Shown here: positions 34,882 through 44,279 of the stretch, piece after piece
Numbering within the stretch: the first letter of the stretch is position 1
Layout: the number at the start of each line of letters is the position of its first letter
NCBI GenBank assembly: GCA_016719015.1
Contig: JADKAZ010000015.1
Span: 186,001-250,000, forward strand
Length of the DNA: 64,000 bases
Direction of reading: 5' to 3'
From: Chitinophagaceae bacterium
Lineage (GTDB): Bacteria; Bacteroidota; Bacteroidia; Chitinophagales; Chitinophagaceae
Translations under genes and position numbers: made by a program
Notes under the pieces: model-generated
Seen by the model: the letters and a program-made list of their open reading frames with translations, nothing else
Told to the model about the DNA's origin: nothing
The model's database searches: none

Positions 34882-36786
34882 TTATTCTTCTTCCTGTTCT
34901 TCCACCTTTGGTGATTGTGTTACCACCCCAAACTCAAACTGCATTTCATTGAGTTTACGGTAGAGACCGTTATGCGACATGAGTTCGGCATGGGTACCGG
35001 CTTCACTAACAATGCCTTTATCAATCAATACAATTTTATTGGCATTGCGGATGGTGGACAGGCGATGGGCAATTACAAACGATGTGCGGCCCTTCATCAG
35101 GTTGTCTAATGCTTCCTGCACCAGTTGTTCACTTTCGCTGTCGAGTGAGGACGTGGCTTCATCTAAAATTAAAATCGCCGGGTCTTTTAAAATGGCACGG
35201 GCAATGGCGATGCGTTGGCGTTGTCCACCGCTTAGCTTAATGCCTCTTTCTCCCACAATCGTTTCATACTGTTCCGGAAAATTCTGAATGAACACATGTG
35301 CATTGGCACTGGTGGCGGCGGCTATTATTTCTTCATCGGTGGCGGATGGTTTTCCGTAGGCTATATTTTCTTTGATGCTGCCGCCAAATAAAATTACTTC
35401 CTGCGGCACAAAGGCCATCTGCCTTCGCAATTGTGATAGCGGAAATTCTTTTGCCGGCCGTTCATCAAAATAAAGGGTGCCGCTATCCGGTTCGTAAAAA
35501 TGCAATAACAATGAAGCGATGGTGGATTTGCCGGCACCACTGGGCCCCACAATAGCAATTTGTTCTCCGTCTTTCGCTGTTAGTGTCAGGTCTCTTAATA
35601 CCGGTACATCTCTGCGGCTCGGGTAACTGAAGGCCACCTTTTCAAACCTTACATTGCCCTTTATTATATGTTGAGGTTCTACCACAATTTTATCCAGCTC
35701 CACTGCTTCGCCTTTGCTGCGTAAAATTTCCCGTACACTTTGTGTGGCGCCTAATGTTTTTTGCAACTGCGAAAACATATCGGCAAAGCCGGCAAAAGTG
35801 CCACCGACAAACATGGAGAAAATAACAAACATGGTGAGGGAACCCATGGAGAGCTCACCGGATTGTATCATCCCGGCTCCAAACCACATCACAAAAGCAA
35901 TAGTGCCAAACACACTAAAGATCATAAATGAAATAAAGGCACCGCGGTACCGGGCATTACTGATGGCAGTGACAACCACCCCCTGTATACTTTTTACATA
36001 GCGGCCTATTTCATAAAATTCACTGGTGAATGCTTTTACGATGGAAATACCATGAAAGGTTTCCTGTACTATGGTGCCACTGTCGGCCAACTGGTCCTGT
36101 GCCCTGCGGGCCATCTTGCGTATACGCATACCAAATACCACCGCAAGGATGGCAATGATGGGTACCACCGCCAGCATCACCAGGGCCAGCTTGGCGCTGA
36201 TCCAGAAAATAAAAAATAACCCGATGATGAGAGTGAAGATGCCCCGTAAAAATTCGGCGAGGGTAAAGGAAATAGCATCCTGTATCTGCGAGAGGTCGGA
36301 AGAGATGCGGTTGCTTAATTCCCCCACCCTTTTCTCGGTGAAAAAACTCATGGGCATGCTGAGCAGTTTGCTGTACACATCTTTGCGCATATCAGCCAGT
36401 GACCGTTCACCGGCGGATGTCAACAGGTAAACCCGCATGAAAGAGAAAATAGTTTGCAGCGCAAGCTGGCAAAAAATCAAGAGCAGTGTGGTGTTTAAAC
36501 TCCAGTGAATGTTTTTTAAGCCGAAATCAAAATTAGAAGCGGTGCCCATACCGGGCACCACAGCACCGGGTGAAGCGGCATCAATCATTTTCCCCAGGAA
36601 CAAGGGGAACAGACTGGTAGTAAATGCCGAAAGTGCAATGAAGACCAGGCCGCCAATAAATTTACCGCGGTGTGGTTTTAAATACTTGAAAAGGATGAGT
36701 GCCTGTCGCAGGCTTTCTTTCGAAATCTTTGCTTTGGCAGAGCCTTTTTCTTTTGTTTCGCTGAGATGACGGTTTGCGGTGGCCAT
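34882..36786 (-). CDS. ABC exporter, fused permease and ATPase (ABCB/MsbA-like)
   Basis: A 634-aa half-transporter that works as a homodimer or heterodimer in the inner membrane. Six helices lie at about residues 40-330, then the ATPase: Walker A 'GPSGAGKST', Q-loop 'FVPQEVILFGGSI', signature 'LSGGQRQRIAIARA', Walker B 'AILILDEATSSLDSES' and the switch His in 'VIAHRLSTI'. The sequence resembles the mitochondrial ABCB10/ABCB8-like bacterial branch more than classical lipid A flippases. Substrate unknown. The C-terminus is acidic (EEQEEE). Single gene, divergent from the OmpA-family gene. Confidence 0.92.
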   Translation of the reverse strand: MATANRHLSETKEKGSAKAKISKESLRQALILFKYLKPHRGKFIGGLVFIALSAFTTSLFPLFLGKMIDAASPGAVVPGMGTASNFDFGLKNIHWSLNTTLLLIFCQLALQTIFSFMRVYLLTSAGERSLADMRKDVYSKLLSMPMSFFTEKRVGELSNRISSDLSQIQDAISFTLAEFLRGIFTLIIGLFFIFWISAKLALVMLAVVPIIAILAVVFGMRIRKMARRAQDQLADSGTIVQETFHGISIVKAFTSEFYEIGRYVKSIQGVVVTAISNARYRGAFISFMIFSVFGTIAFVMWFGAGMIQSGELSMGSLTMFVIFSMFVGGTFAGFADMFSQLQKTLGATQSVREILRSKGEAVELDKIVVEPQHIIKGNVRFEKVAFSYPSRRDVPVLRDLTLTAKDGEQIAIVGPSGAGKSTIASLLLHFYEPDSGTLYFDERPAKEFPLSQLRRQMAFVPQEVILFGGSIKENIAYGKPSATDEEIIAAATSANAHVFIQNFPEQYETIVGERGIKLSGGQRQRIAIARAILKDPAILILDEATSSLDSESEQLVQEALDNLMKGRTSFVIAHRLSTIRNANKIVLIDKGIVSEAGTHAELMSHNGLYRKLNEMQFEFGVVTQSPKVEEQEEE

Positions 36787-36920
36787 TGGAATAGAACAAT
36801 ATTATACCGGAAAGTTAGTCATTATGCATGGGTAGCAGAATGACGTTTCGGTAAAGAGGAGTATTTATTGTCTTTCCGGGATTGTATGATAAGAATCATG
36901 CGGCCTGCTATTCAATATAA

Positions 36921-36952
36921 TTGGTTTCTGGCAACACCCTCTGCTACCTTTA
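36921..36952 (+). promoter_or_regulatory. Putative promoter of the OmpA-family gene
   Basis: TTG at 36921-36923 and TACCTTTA at 36945-36952 (one mismatch to TAnnTTTG), spacer 21 bp. The start codon is 90 bp downstream, leaving a long leader. Confidence 0.35.
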
Positions 36953-37042
36953 GTAAAGAAAAATAAAGCTCTTTCGTTATTTCTTTCAGTGCTGAAACGA
37001 ATGGGCTTTTACCGCTATTCGTACACGATAAATCATCAGCAT

Positions 37043-38125
37043 ATGAAAAAAATATTCATGGCTGTATTCCTGCTGTTATCATTATCATACAGCAATAACC
37101 TGTCAGCCCAGGACGATGATTCTCTCACCCGTATTTATTCCAGATTTGATTTTATACCCGGAGAGAAAGTTATTTTCTTCGATGATTTTGCTTCGGATAA
37201 TATCGGCGACTTTCCTGCCCTCTGGAATACCAATGGCTCCGGCGAAGTGGTTACCTATGGTAAGTATCCGGGAAAATGGTTGAAGATCACCAATCCCCGT
37301 GGCATCGTTACCCTGCTTGATCCGTTAACATTGCCGGAGAACTACACTATCGAGTTTGATATTGTGCCGCAGAAATATTTGCCCTCCCATAACAATACCT
37401 ACTATAATTTTTATCTTATCAGTACTGTTAAACCCAAAGATATTCTTTTCGGGTTGGCAAGACCCGGAGGCACTGGTGTTAAACTGTCCTTTTCCTATAA
37501 CCAATACTTCGGATCTTATTATGCAGATGGCACCCCCGATGTTAAAAGCATCAACACCGATGCCAGCATCCGCCAGCAGGGAGAAACAAAATACCATATC
37601 TCTATCTGGGTGCAGAAACAACGTATCCGTGTTTACCAGGATGAAGTAAAGATATTCGACCTCGCAAGGGCTATCTCTGATAAAGTGAAGTACAACATGA
37701 TCCGTTTTCATGAAGGCACCCCATTGATCAGTAATGTAAGAATAGCTACAGGTTTCCCTGATATGCGCAACAAACTTATCACCGAAGGAAAGCTGGTGAG
37801 CTATGGTATTTACTTCGATGTGAACGCTGATAAACTGCGGCCACAATCAGCCGGTACACTCAAAGAAATTGCAGGCATCATGACAGAGAACCCGGATCTG
37901 AAAATCAGGATTGTTGGTCACACCGATGCTGATGGTGCCGATGCTGCTAATCTTGACCTGTCCAAACGCCGTGCAGCATCTGTAAAAAATGCATTGAACA
38001 CAGCCTATGGAATTGATGCGGCCCGGATGGAAACAGATGGTAAAGGGGAAAAAGAACCCGTTGCCCCGAATGACACGGGTACCAACAAAGCACTGAACCG
38101 CAGAGTAGAGTTCATTAAACTGTAA
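37043..38125 (+). CDS. OmpA-family protein with N-terminal lectin-like domain
   Basis: A 360-aa exported protein. Signal peptide 1-22 ('FLLLSLSYSNNLSAQ'). Residues ~40-235 form a jelly-roll, laminin-G-like domain ('FFDDFASDNIGDFPALWNTN', 'YTIEFDIVP', 'ISNVRIATG'). Residues ~245-360 are the OmpA C-terminal peptidoglycan-binding domain ('YFDVNADKLRPQSAGTLKEI', 'RIVGHTDADG', 'LSKRRAASVKNAL', 'NRRVEFI'). It lacks a beta-barrel, so it is probably periplasmic and bound to peptidoglycan. ATG 37043 is chosen over ATG 36989 because it starts a proper signal peptide. Confidence 0.9.
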   Translation: MKKIFMAVFLLLSLSYSNNLSAQDDDSLTRIYSRFDFIPGEKVIFFDDFASDNIGDFPALWNTNGSGEVVTYGKYPGKWLKITNPRGIVTLLDPLTLPENYTIEFDIVPQKYLPSHNNTYYNFYLISTVKPKDILFGLARPGGTGVKLSFSYNQYFGSYYADGTPDVKSINTDASIRQQGETKYHISIWVQKQRIRVYQDEVKIFDLARAISDKVKYNMIRFHEGTPLISNVRIATGFPDMRNKLITEGKLVSYGIYFDVNADKLRPQSAGTLKEIAGIMTENPDLKIRIVGHTDADGADAANLDLSKRRAASVKNALNTAYGIDAARMETDGKGEKEPVAPNDTGTNKALNRRVEFIKL

Positions 38126-38155
38126 ACAAATTATTGACCCGTAAAACTACCACCA

Positions 38156-38566
38156 ATGAAAAAATTATTGATAATACTGGGTGCATTAAGCTTACTGTTT
38201 GTTACAACAGCTGTAACAACAATGAACAGCAGTAAAGGAAATAATGTTGTCTCTATCAAAACCGATAAGGTGACGGACATCACCATGACAAGTGTAAAAT
38301 GTTTTTTCACTATCGCTGGTAATAATATGGCGAAGGCGGGAGTTTGCCTCAACCTCACCGGCAATCCGACCCTACCTTCCAAAATTGATATTCCTTTATC
38401 AGTGCCAACGATTTTATTGAATTCAGCAAAGCCCAAACAATTTAATGTGGGAGTAAAAGGCCTTACCTGGAACACTACTTATTATATCAGGGCTTATGTA
38501 AAGAACAATGATGGCACTATTGTATATGGAAATGAGCTGAGTTTTAAAACACTGCCCAAACCATAG
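38156..38566 (+). CDS. Small exported FN3-like protein
   Basis: A 136-aa protein with an N-terminal hydrophobic signal (residues 4-20). The rest reads as a single fibronectin type III-like domain, with the typical late motif 'GLTWNTTYYIRAYVKNNDG' and end 'YGNELSFKTLPKP'. Such domains are frequent in Bacteroidota surface proteins; alone it could be an adhesin subunit or binding protein. It follows the OmpA-family gene by 30 bp, so the two are likely co-transcribed. Confidence 0.75.
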   Translation: MKKLLIILGALSLLFVTTAVTTMNSSKGNNVVSIKTDKVTDITMTSVKCFFTIAGNNMAKAGVCLNLTGNPTLPSKIDIPLSVPTILLNSAKPKQFNVGVKGLTWNTTYYIRAYVKNNDGTIVYGNELSFKTLPKP

Positions 38567-38606
38567 CAGTATCTAGCTGTCAATTGGTTTGATGTACTAT
38601 TGTTTG

Positions 38607-38650
38607 CTCCGTCCTTTTTTTCTTGACGTCACGAAAAAGGGCGGAGTTTT
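38607..38650 (+). terminator. Terminator after the OmpA/FN3 pair
   Basis: A 13-bp stem (CTCCGTCCTTTTT/AAAAAGGGCGGAG, one G-U pair) followed by TTTT. Confidence 0.75.
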
Positions 38651-38804
38651 GACGCTTTGCCCCTGTATTTACAGCAACAGGAATAGAGCCGGTTACGGGG
38701 AATAAGTGTAATGCTGTCAATCTGGCAAACTCTCCTGTATTGGAACGGCTATTGCGTACCTTGCGCAGCACTTAAAACCTATCACTTAAAATATACAACT
38801 CATC

Positions 38805-40694
38805 ATGGTACAGGAGAAAGGAACGATTTCCATTAACACCGAGAACATTTTCCCCATCATTAAAAAATTTCTCTATTCTGATAATGAAATATTTCTGCGG
38901 GAGCTGGTGAGCAATGCCGTGGATGCCAGCCAGAAAGTAAAACGCCTCGCCACATTGGGCCATTACGGTCAGCCGCTCGGCGACCTGAAAGTAAAAGTGG
39001 CAGTGGATAAGGAAGCCAAAACAATTACCATCAGCGACAGCGGTATCGGTATGACGGCGGAGGAAATAAAGAAATACATCAACCAGGTGGCTTTTTCGGG
39101 AGCTACTGAGTTTATGGAAAAATTTAAAGAAGCAAAAGATGCGAATGAGATCATCGGTCGCTTCGGTCTTGGTTTTTATTCGGCCTTTATGGTGGCGGAT
39201 AAAGTAGAAATACAAACCCTCAGTTACCAGGATGGTGCAGAGCCGGCCCGCTGGGTATGCGATGGCAGTACCAGTTTCGAAATAACCGAAGGCAGCAGAA
39301 CAGAAAGAGGAACGGATGTTATATTATATGTTAATGCAGAGTCAGAAGAATTTTTAGAAGAGCATCGCATCGGTGCGATACTCGATAAGTATGCTAAGTT
39401 TTTACCGGTGCCGGTACAGTTTGGTACTAAAACAGAAAGAGAACCCGATGGTGAAGACGAAGAAGGCAAACCGAAATATAAATCGGTGGAGGTGGATAAT
39501 ATCATCAACAACACCAACCCCATCTGGACAAAAGCCCCGGCCGATTTAAAAGACGAAGACTATCTTGATTTTTACAGGGAACTATATCCCTTTTCCGAAG
39601 AGCCCTTGTTCTGGATTCACCTGAATGTGGATTATCCATTCCATCTTACCGGAGTACTGTACTTCCCTAAACTGAAAAATGATTTTGAAGTACAGAAGAA
39701 TAAAATCAAACTCTTCAGCCGCCAGGTTTTCATCACGGATGAAGTGAAAGATATTGTACCTGAATTTTTATTGCTGCTGCATGGCGTTATTGATTCACCG
39801 GATATTCCATTAAACGTTAGCCGTTCTTTTTTACAGGCTGATAGTAATGTAAAGAAGATCAACAGTTATATTTCCCGCAAAGTAGCCGATAAGCTGAGTG
39901 AACTCTTTAAGAAAGACAGAAAAGCCTACGAAGAGAAATGGGGCGATATCGGCATTTTTGTAAAGTATGGCGCCCTGTCTGATGATAAATTTTATGACAA
40001 GGCCAAAGAATTTTTATTGCTGGGCAACACCAGCAAGGAAACCTATACACTGGAAGAATACAGCATTAAGGTAAAAGATTTCCAGACCGATAAAGACGGG
40101 CAACTGGTTTATCTCTACACCCCTGATCCCGAAGGACAGGACAGTTACATACAGGCGGCTATCAAAAAAGGCTATGACGTGTTGCTGATGAACTCGCCGA
40201 TTGATACTCATTTCATCCATCATTTAGAAACAAAGCTGGAGAAAACCTCGTTGAAAAGAGTGGATGCTGATGTGATAGATAAACTGATTGTAAAGGAAGA
40301 TGCGGCCAAACACCAGTTAACAGAGGATGAGAGCAATCAACTGAAAACTATATTTGATAAGGCCATCAGCAACCCTGCTATGAAGGTAGAAGTGGAAAGC
40401 CTTCCTGCTGATGCAATGCCTGTTACGATTACAATGGAAGAATGGATGCGGAGGATGAAGGATATGGCGAAGCTCGGTGGCGGTGGCGGAATGAATTTTT
40501 ATGGTTCCATGCCGGATAATTATAAAGTAGCCATCAATGCTAATCATAAAATCATTGAAAAAATTCTGAAAGCTGATGAAGCACAGCAAACAGCTATGGC
40601 TAAACAAGCATTTGATTTAGCAATGCTGGCGCAGGGATTATTAAAAGGAGCTGACCTCACCGCCTTTGTAGAAAGAAGTGTAGAAGTGATATAA
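38805..40694 (+). CDS. htpG: Molecular chaperone Hsp90
   Basis: The ATP-dependent cytosolic chaperone HtpG, 629 aa, full length. GHKL ATPase motifs are present: 'LRELVSNAVDASQKV', 'ITISDSGIGMTAEEI' and 'IGRFGLGFYSAFMVADKV'. Middle-domain hallmarks include 'YFPKLKNDFEVQKNKIKLFS' and 'DSPDIPLNVSRSFLQAD'. The C-terminal dimer domain ends 'TAFVERSVEVI', without the eukaryotic MEEVD. Single gene with its own terminator; a heat-shock promoter could not be identified with confidence. Confidence 0.97.
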   Translation: MVQEKGTISINTENIFPIIKKFLYSDNEIFLRELVSNAVDASQKVKRLATLGHYGQPLGDLKVKVAVDKEAKTITISDSGIGMTAEEIKKYINQVAFSGATEFMEKFKEAKDANEIIGRFGLGFYSAFMVADKVEIQTLSYQDGAEPARWVCDGSTSFEITEGSRTERGTDVILYVNAESEEFLEEHRIGAILDKYAKFLPVPVQFGTKTEREPDGEDEEGKPKYKSVEVDNIINNTNPIWTKAPADLKDEDYLDFYRELYPFSEEPLFWIHLNVDYPFHLTGVLYFPKLKNDFEVQKNKIKLFSRQVFITDEVKDIVPEFLLLLHGVIDSPDIPLNVSRSFLQADSNVKKINSYISRKVADKLSELFKKDRKAYEEKWGDIGIFVKYGALSDDKFYDKAKEFLLLGNTSKETYTLEEYSIKVKDFQTDKDGQLVYLYTPDPEGQDSYIQAAIKKGYDVLLMNSPIDTHFIHHLETKLEKTSLKRVDADVIDKLIVKEDAAKHQLTEDESNQLKTIFDKAISNPAMKVEVESLPADAMPVTITMEEWMRRMKDMAKLGGGGGMNFYGSMPDNYKVAINANHKIIEKILKADEAQQTAMAKQAFDLAMLAQGLLKGADLTAFVERSVEVI

Positions 40695-40717
40695 ATATAA
40701 AATCGGCAAATACAATT

Positions 40718-40759
40718 TCCCACAAACCTATCGTCAGGCAGGTATGTGGGATTTTTTTT
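40718..40759 (+). terminator. Terminator of htpG
   Basis: A 12-bp stem with one internal mismatch (TCCCACA.ACCT/AGGT.TGTGGGA) followed by eight T residues. Confidence 0.9.
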
Positions 40760-40762
40760 GGT

Positions 40763-40969
40763 TTAGTGCTTTACAGGTGTTGTCTGTTGCGGTATAGAAG
40801 GGTCAATGACCAAAAACTCAGGAGGCTCTCCGGATGTTTGAAGCAGTTGCTGGTATTTTACTTTCAGGGTACGTTTGAACTTGCCAAGGTAACCCGGCAC
40901 CCTCAGGTCCAGGACATTAATAGGAACGGCTTCAATGAGGTCGTTTCCGATGAACATCATTAGTTTCAT
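40763..40969 (-). CDS. Small conserved-looking protein, unknown
   Basis: A 68-aa soluble protein starting 'MKLMMFIGNDLIEAVPI' with a basic middle ('LGKFKRTLKVKYQQL') and Pro-rich end. Codon usage and the hydrophobic/charged pattern look genuine. Bacteroidota genomes carry many such short genes. ATG 40969 is chosen over TTG 41026, whose extension reads poorly. No function can be proposed. Confidence 0.55.
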   Translation of the reverse strand: MKLMMFIGNDLIEAVPINVLDLRVPGYLGKFKRTLKVKYQQLLQTSGEPPEFLVIDPSIPQQTTPVKH

Positions 40970-41214
40970 GGTAGTGGATATTGGATAGTACAAAAGGAAT
41001 AAAAATTTTGTGCCTGTGCAATCCAATAATTACTCTTTTTTGGAGGGCTGTATTTTTACGGTGAAGGCTTGCAGAAGTACAAGAGTGCCCGTTAAATAAT
41101 TTTTATCGCCAGCTTTAGTATTAACACCTGTGGATATCCCTTCGTTTATATTTATTGCATATATTAAATATTATCGTCACCTTACGACGATAATTAAAAC
41201 CACACACAATACTT

Positions 41215-44208
41215 ATGAGAAAACATTTTAAAGTACTGGCAACAGTCTTCGTATACCTGCTTATCACAACGACCGCATTTACACAGGTCAGCATAACCAC
41301 CACTGCTACTCCTTACACACAAAACTTTAATACACTAAGGGCCACAGCTGGTACTTCCAGTACATTGCCCAGCGGCTGGAAGTTATTGGAAACAGGTAGC
41401 AGCGCCAATACCACTTATGCATCGGATGCCGGAGGCACTGCTACCGGTAATACATACAGCTATGGTACTGGTACTAATACAGAGAGGGCATTTGGTGCTT
41501 TACGGTCCGGCTCATTGATACCAACACTCGGAGTGCAAATACGCAACAGTACCGGCACAACCATCACATCACTTACCATCAGTTATACAGGTGAACAGTG
41601 GCGTTGCGGCACGGCAGGCCGTACCGACCAACTGGATTTTCAGTATAGCCTGAATGCTACATCGCTTTCCACTGGCACCTGGACAGATAATAATACACTG
41701 GACTTTGTTTCACCCAGTACCACCACCACGGGTGCCAAAGATGGTAATGCAACTGCTAACCGTACCCTTCGATCAACTGTGATAACTGGACTCAGCATTG
41801 CGAATAATGCTATCTTCTGGCTTCGCTGGAATGATCTTGATGCCTCCGGTGCAGATGATGGATTGAGTATTGATGATTTTTCTATTCAACTCAATGGCAG
41901 CGATGTAACTGCACCTGCTGTATCAATATATAATCCGGTGAATAGTGCTACAGGTGTTGCAATCAGCGGTAATCTTGTTCTTACTTTCAGCGAAAACATT
42001 CAGAAAGGAATAACAGGTAATATTATTATTAAAAGAACCAGCGATAATGTAGCGGTGCAAACAACTGCCGTTACTTCAGCAGCAGTAACCGTAAGCAATG
42101 CTACCGCAACTATTCCTTTTAGTAGCCTGGCTTATAGTACCGGCTATTATGTCAATATTGATGCAGGCACATTTAAAGACATTGCAGGAAATAATTATGC
42201 AGGCATTAGTGCTGTCACAACTTGGGCCTTTACTACAACAGCTGCACCAGCTGCAACTGTATCGGTAAACCCCACAGCACTCAGTTTTGGATTTATAGCA
42301 GCCGGTTCTCAATCATCAGCACAAACATTTACTTATACAACTACTAATCTTAGTTCTTCATTAATAGTAACAGCTCCTGCATCGTTTGAAGTATCAAGGG
42401 ACGGTGCTGCTTTTGCAACCTCCGTTACTTACACATTGGCAGAAGCACAGGCAGGGCAAACTGTTTATGTTCGTTTTGCTCCGACGGCAGCTAATACTAC
42501 GTATAGCGGCACACTCAACTTTAGCGGTACTGCTTTGAATGATAATAAGGTCAGTCTTTCTGGTAACAGCATTGTTAGTGGTGGCGGCGGCCCACTAAAT
42601 TTTTATTTTGGAAACCTGCATGCACACAGCAGCTATTCTGATGGTAATGCAGATAATACAACCAAGATACCTGCCGATGATTATGAGTATGCCAAGACCG
42701 CCCTTTGTATGGACTTCCTTGGTATCAGCGAACATAACCATGCCACAGCCGGTATGAGCATTACTAACTGGCAGCCCGGAAGAAACCAGGCAGCTACTGC
42801 TACTACTTCATCATTTGTTGGTTTGTATGGAATGGAATGGGGCGTTATCAGTGGTGGCGGTCACGTTATTGTTTATGGTATGGATTCATTGGTGGGATGG
42901 GAAGCCGGCAATTACCAGGTGTATGTTCCCAAGAGTGTATACCGCGGAGCTGGTGGTTTGTTTGATATACTCAACCGTCATGGCAGTAATGCACTGGCTT
43001 ACCTGGCACATCCTAACAATACGGATTATAATAATGTACTGAACAGCACTTTTGATGTGGAGGCTGATAATGCGATCGTAGGTTCTACGGTAGAAAGTGG
43101 CCCTGCATTTTCAACAAACACAACATATACCAACCCGGGTACTTCCATGTCTTATCTGAGTTATTATAAAAATATGCTGGCGAAGGGTTATCATCTCGGT
43201 CCGACGATTGACCATGATAATCACAATATGACGTTTGGCCACACGGCCAAAACAAGACTTGTTGTATTAGCTCCATCACTCTCAGAAAATAATTTATTGG
43301 ATGGTATGCGGAAGATGCGTTTCTATGCATCCCAAGATTGCGGAGCAAGGATTACTTATTCGCTGAATACACAACCAATGGGTAGCATCATTACACAAGC
43401 CGGTGCACCGGTTATCAATGTTAGCAGTGTTACCGGCTCTGCCGTTTCATCTGTTGCTGTTATGTATGGAGTGCCCGGTAGTGGTACGGCAGCAACACAA
43501 CTGACGAGCAATGCATCCGGTACATTTAGTTACACGGATAATTCACTGGTGAATGGCGCCCAGCGGTATTACTATCTTGATATTACCGAAGCAGATGGTT
43601 CCCGGATTGTGACTTCACCTATCTGGTACACCCGGAACGATGGAGTACTGCGTGGATCCTCTTCACTTACTTCTTTCTTTACTGTTAATGAAACTGACAG
43701 GGTGATACTGAAATGGACAACAGAAAATGAAGAATATAACCAAAACTTTGAAGTGCTCCGTTCTGTTGACGGTGGTAAGAATTACCATCCTTTGGGTACT
43801 GTTAGCGGGAAGGGCTTTTCTACCTATATGCATACATATGCTCTTACAGATATGCAACCGTATGCCGGTGTTACCTACTATCGTCTGGTACAAAGAAATG
43901 CCACTGGTGAGATCCGCTTCACCGATGTGAAAGTGGTGAACCGCAGTTTGGCACCGCTTACGTATTATACCATTTATCCAAACCCGGTACATGGTATTTT
44001 AAATATCAATTTAACGGCAGCCGTAGCAGAGAAAACAATGGTTGAAGTGCTGGATATGAGTGGCCGGAGAATGTTTACGCAGTCATTTGGTATAATGGCC
44101 GGTGAACAAATACTACCATTGGATATGAGCCGTCTTGGGAACGGCACTTATGTTTTAAGAATGACATTGGGAGGAAAGACAAGCTCACAGTTGGTGAATA
44201 AATTCTAA
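41215..44208 (+). CDS. T9SS-exported multidomain protein with PHP-type metal phosphoesterase domain
   Basis: A 997-aa secreted protein. Order: signal peptide (1-23); N-terminal beta domain like those of secreted nucleases; SbsA-type Ig-like domain at ~232-345 ('APAVSIYNPVNSATGVAIS', 'LTFSENIQKG'); a second beta domain to ~455; PHP/CehA-type domain at ~460-690 with metal-ligand motifs 'NLHAHSSYSDG', 'ISEHNH', 'YLAHPNN' and 'TIDHDNHN'; FN3-like segment ('RVILKWTTENEEYNQNFEVL'); and a type A T9SS C-terminal sorting domain from ~918 ('YTIYPNPVHGILNI', 'LGNGTYVLRM'). It should be secreted across the outer membrane and attached to the surface. Substrate may be a phosphodiester or organophosphate. 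Single gene with a good terminator. Confidence 0.87.
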   Translation: MRKHFKVLATVFVYLLITTTAFTQVSITTTATPYTQNFNTLRATAGTSSTLPSGWKLLETGSSANTTYASDAGGTATGNTYSYGTGTNTERAFGALRSGSLIPTLGVQIRNSTGTTITSLTISYTGEQWRCGTAGRTDQLDFQYSLNATSLSTGTWTDNNTLDFVSPSTTTTGAKDGNATANRTLRSTVITGLSIANNAIFWLRWNDLDASGADDGLSIDDFSIQLNGSDVTAPAVSIYNPVNSATGVAISGNLVLTFSENIQKGITGNIIIKRTSDNVAVQTTAVTSAAVTVSNATATIPFSSLAYSTGYYVNIDAGTFKDIAGNNYAGISAVTTWAFTTTAAPAATVSVNPTALSFGFIAAGSQSSAQTFTYTTTNLSSSLIVTAPASFEVSRDGAAFATSVTYTLAEAQAGQTVYVRFAPTAANTTYSGTLNFSGTALNDNKVSLSGNSIVSGGGGPLNFYFGNLHAHSSYSDGNADNTTKIPADDYEYAKTALCMDFLGISEHNHATAGMSITNWQPGRNQAATATTSSFVGLYGMEWGVISGGGHVIVYGMDSLVGWEAGNYQVYVPKSVYRGAGGLFDILNRHGSNALAYLAHPNNTDYNNVLNSTFDVEADNAIVGSTVESGPAFSTNTTYTNPGTSMSYLSYYKNMLAKGYHLGPTIDHDNHNMTFGHTAKTRLVVLAPSLSENNLLDGMRKMRFYASQDCGARITYSLNTQPMGSIITQAGAPVINVSSVTGSAVSSVAVMYGVPGSGTAATQLTSNASGTFSYTDNSLVNGAQRYYYLDITEADGSRIVTSPIWYTRNDGVLRGSSSLTSFFTVNETDRVILKWTTENEEYNQNFEVLRSVDGGKNYHPLGTVSGKGFSTYMHTYALTDMQPYAGVTYYRLVQRNATGEIRFTDVKVVNRSLAPLTYYTIYPNPVHGILNINLTAAVAEKTMVEVLDMSGRRMFTQSFGIMAGEQILPLDMSRLGNGTYVLRMTLGGKTSSQLVNKF

Positions 44209-44228
44209 TAGCTGTAAATAATAATAAG

Positions 44229-44259
44229 GCCCTGTCTCGTGTGGGAGACGGGGCTTTTT
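44229..44259 (+). terminator. Terminator of the T9SS/PHP gene
   Basis: A 10-bp stem (GCCCTGTCTC/GAGACGGGGC, one G-U pair) with a 6-nt loop, followed by TTTTTA. Confidence 0.88.
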
Positions 44260-44279
44260 ATATAAAGTGGAAGAAACAA

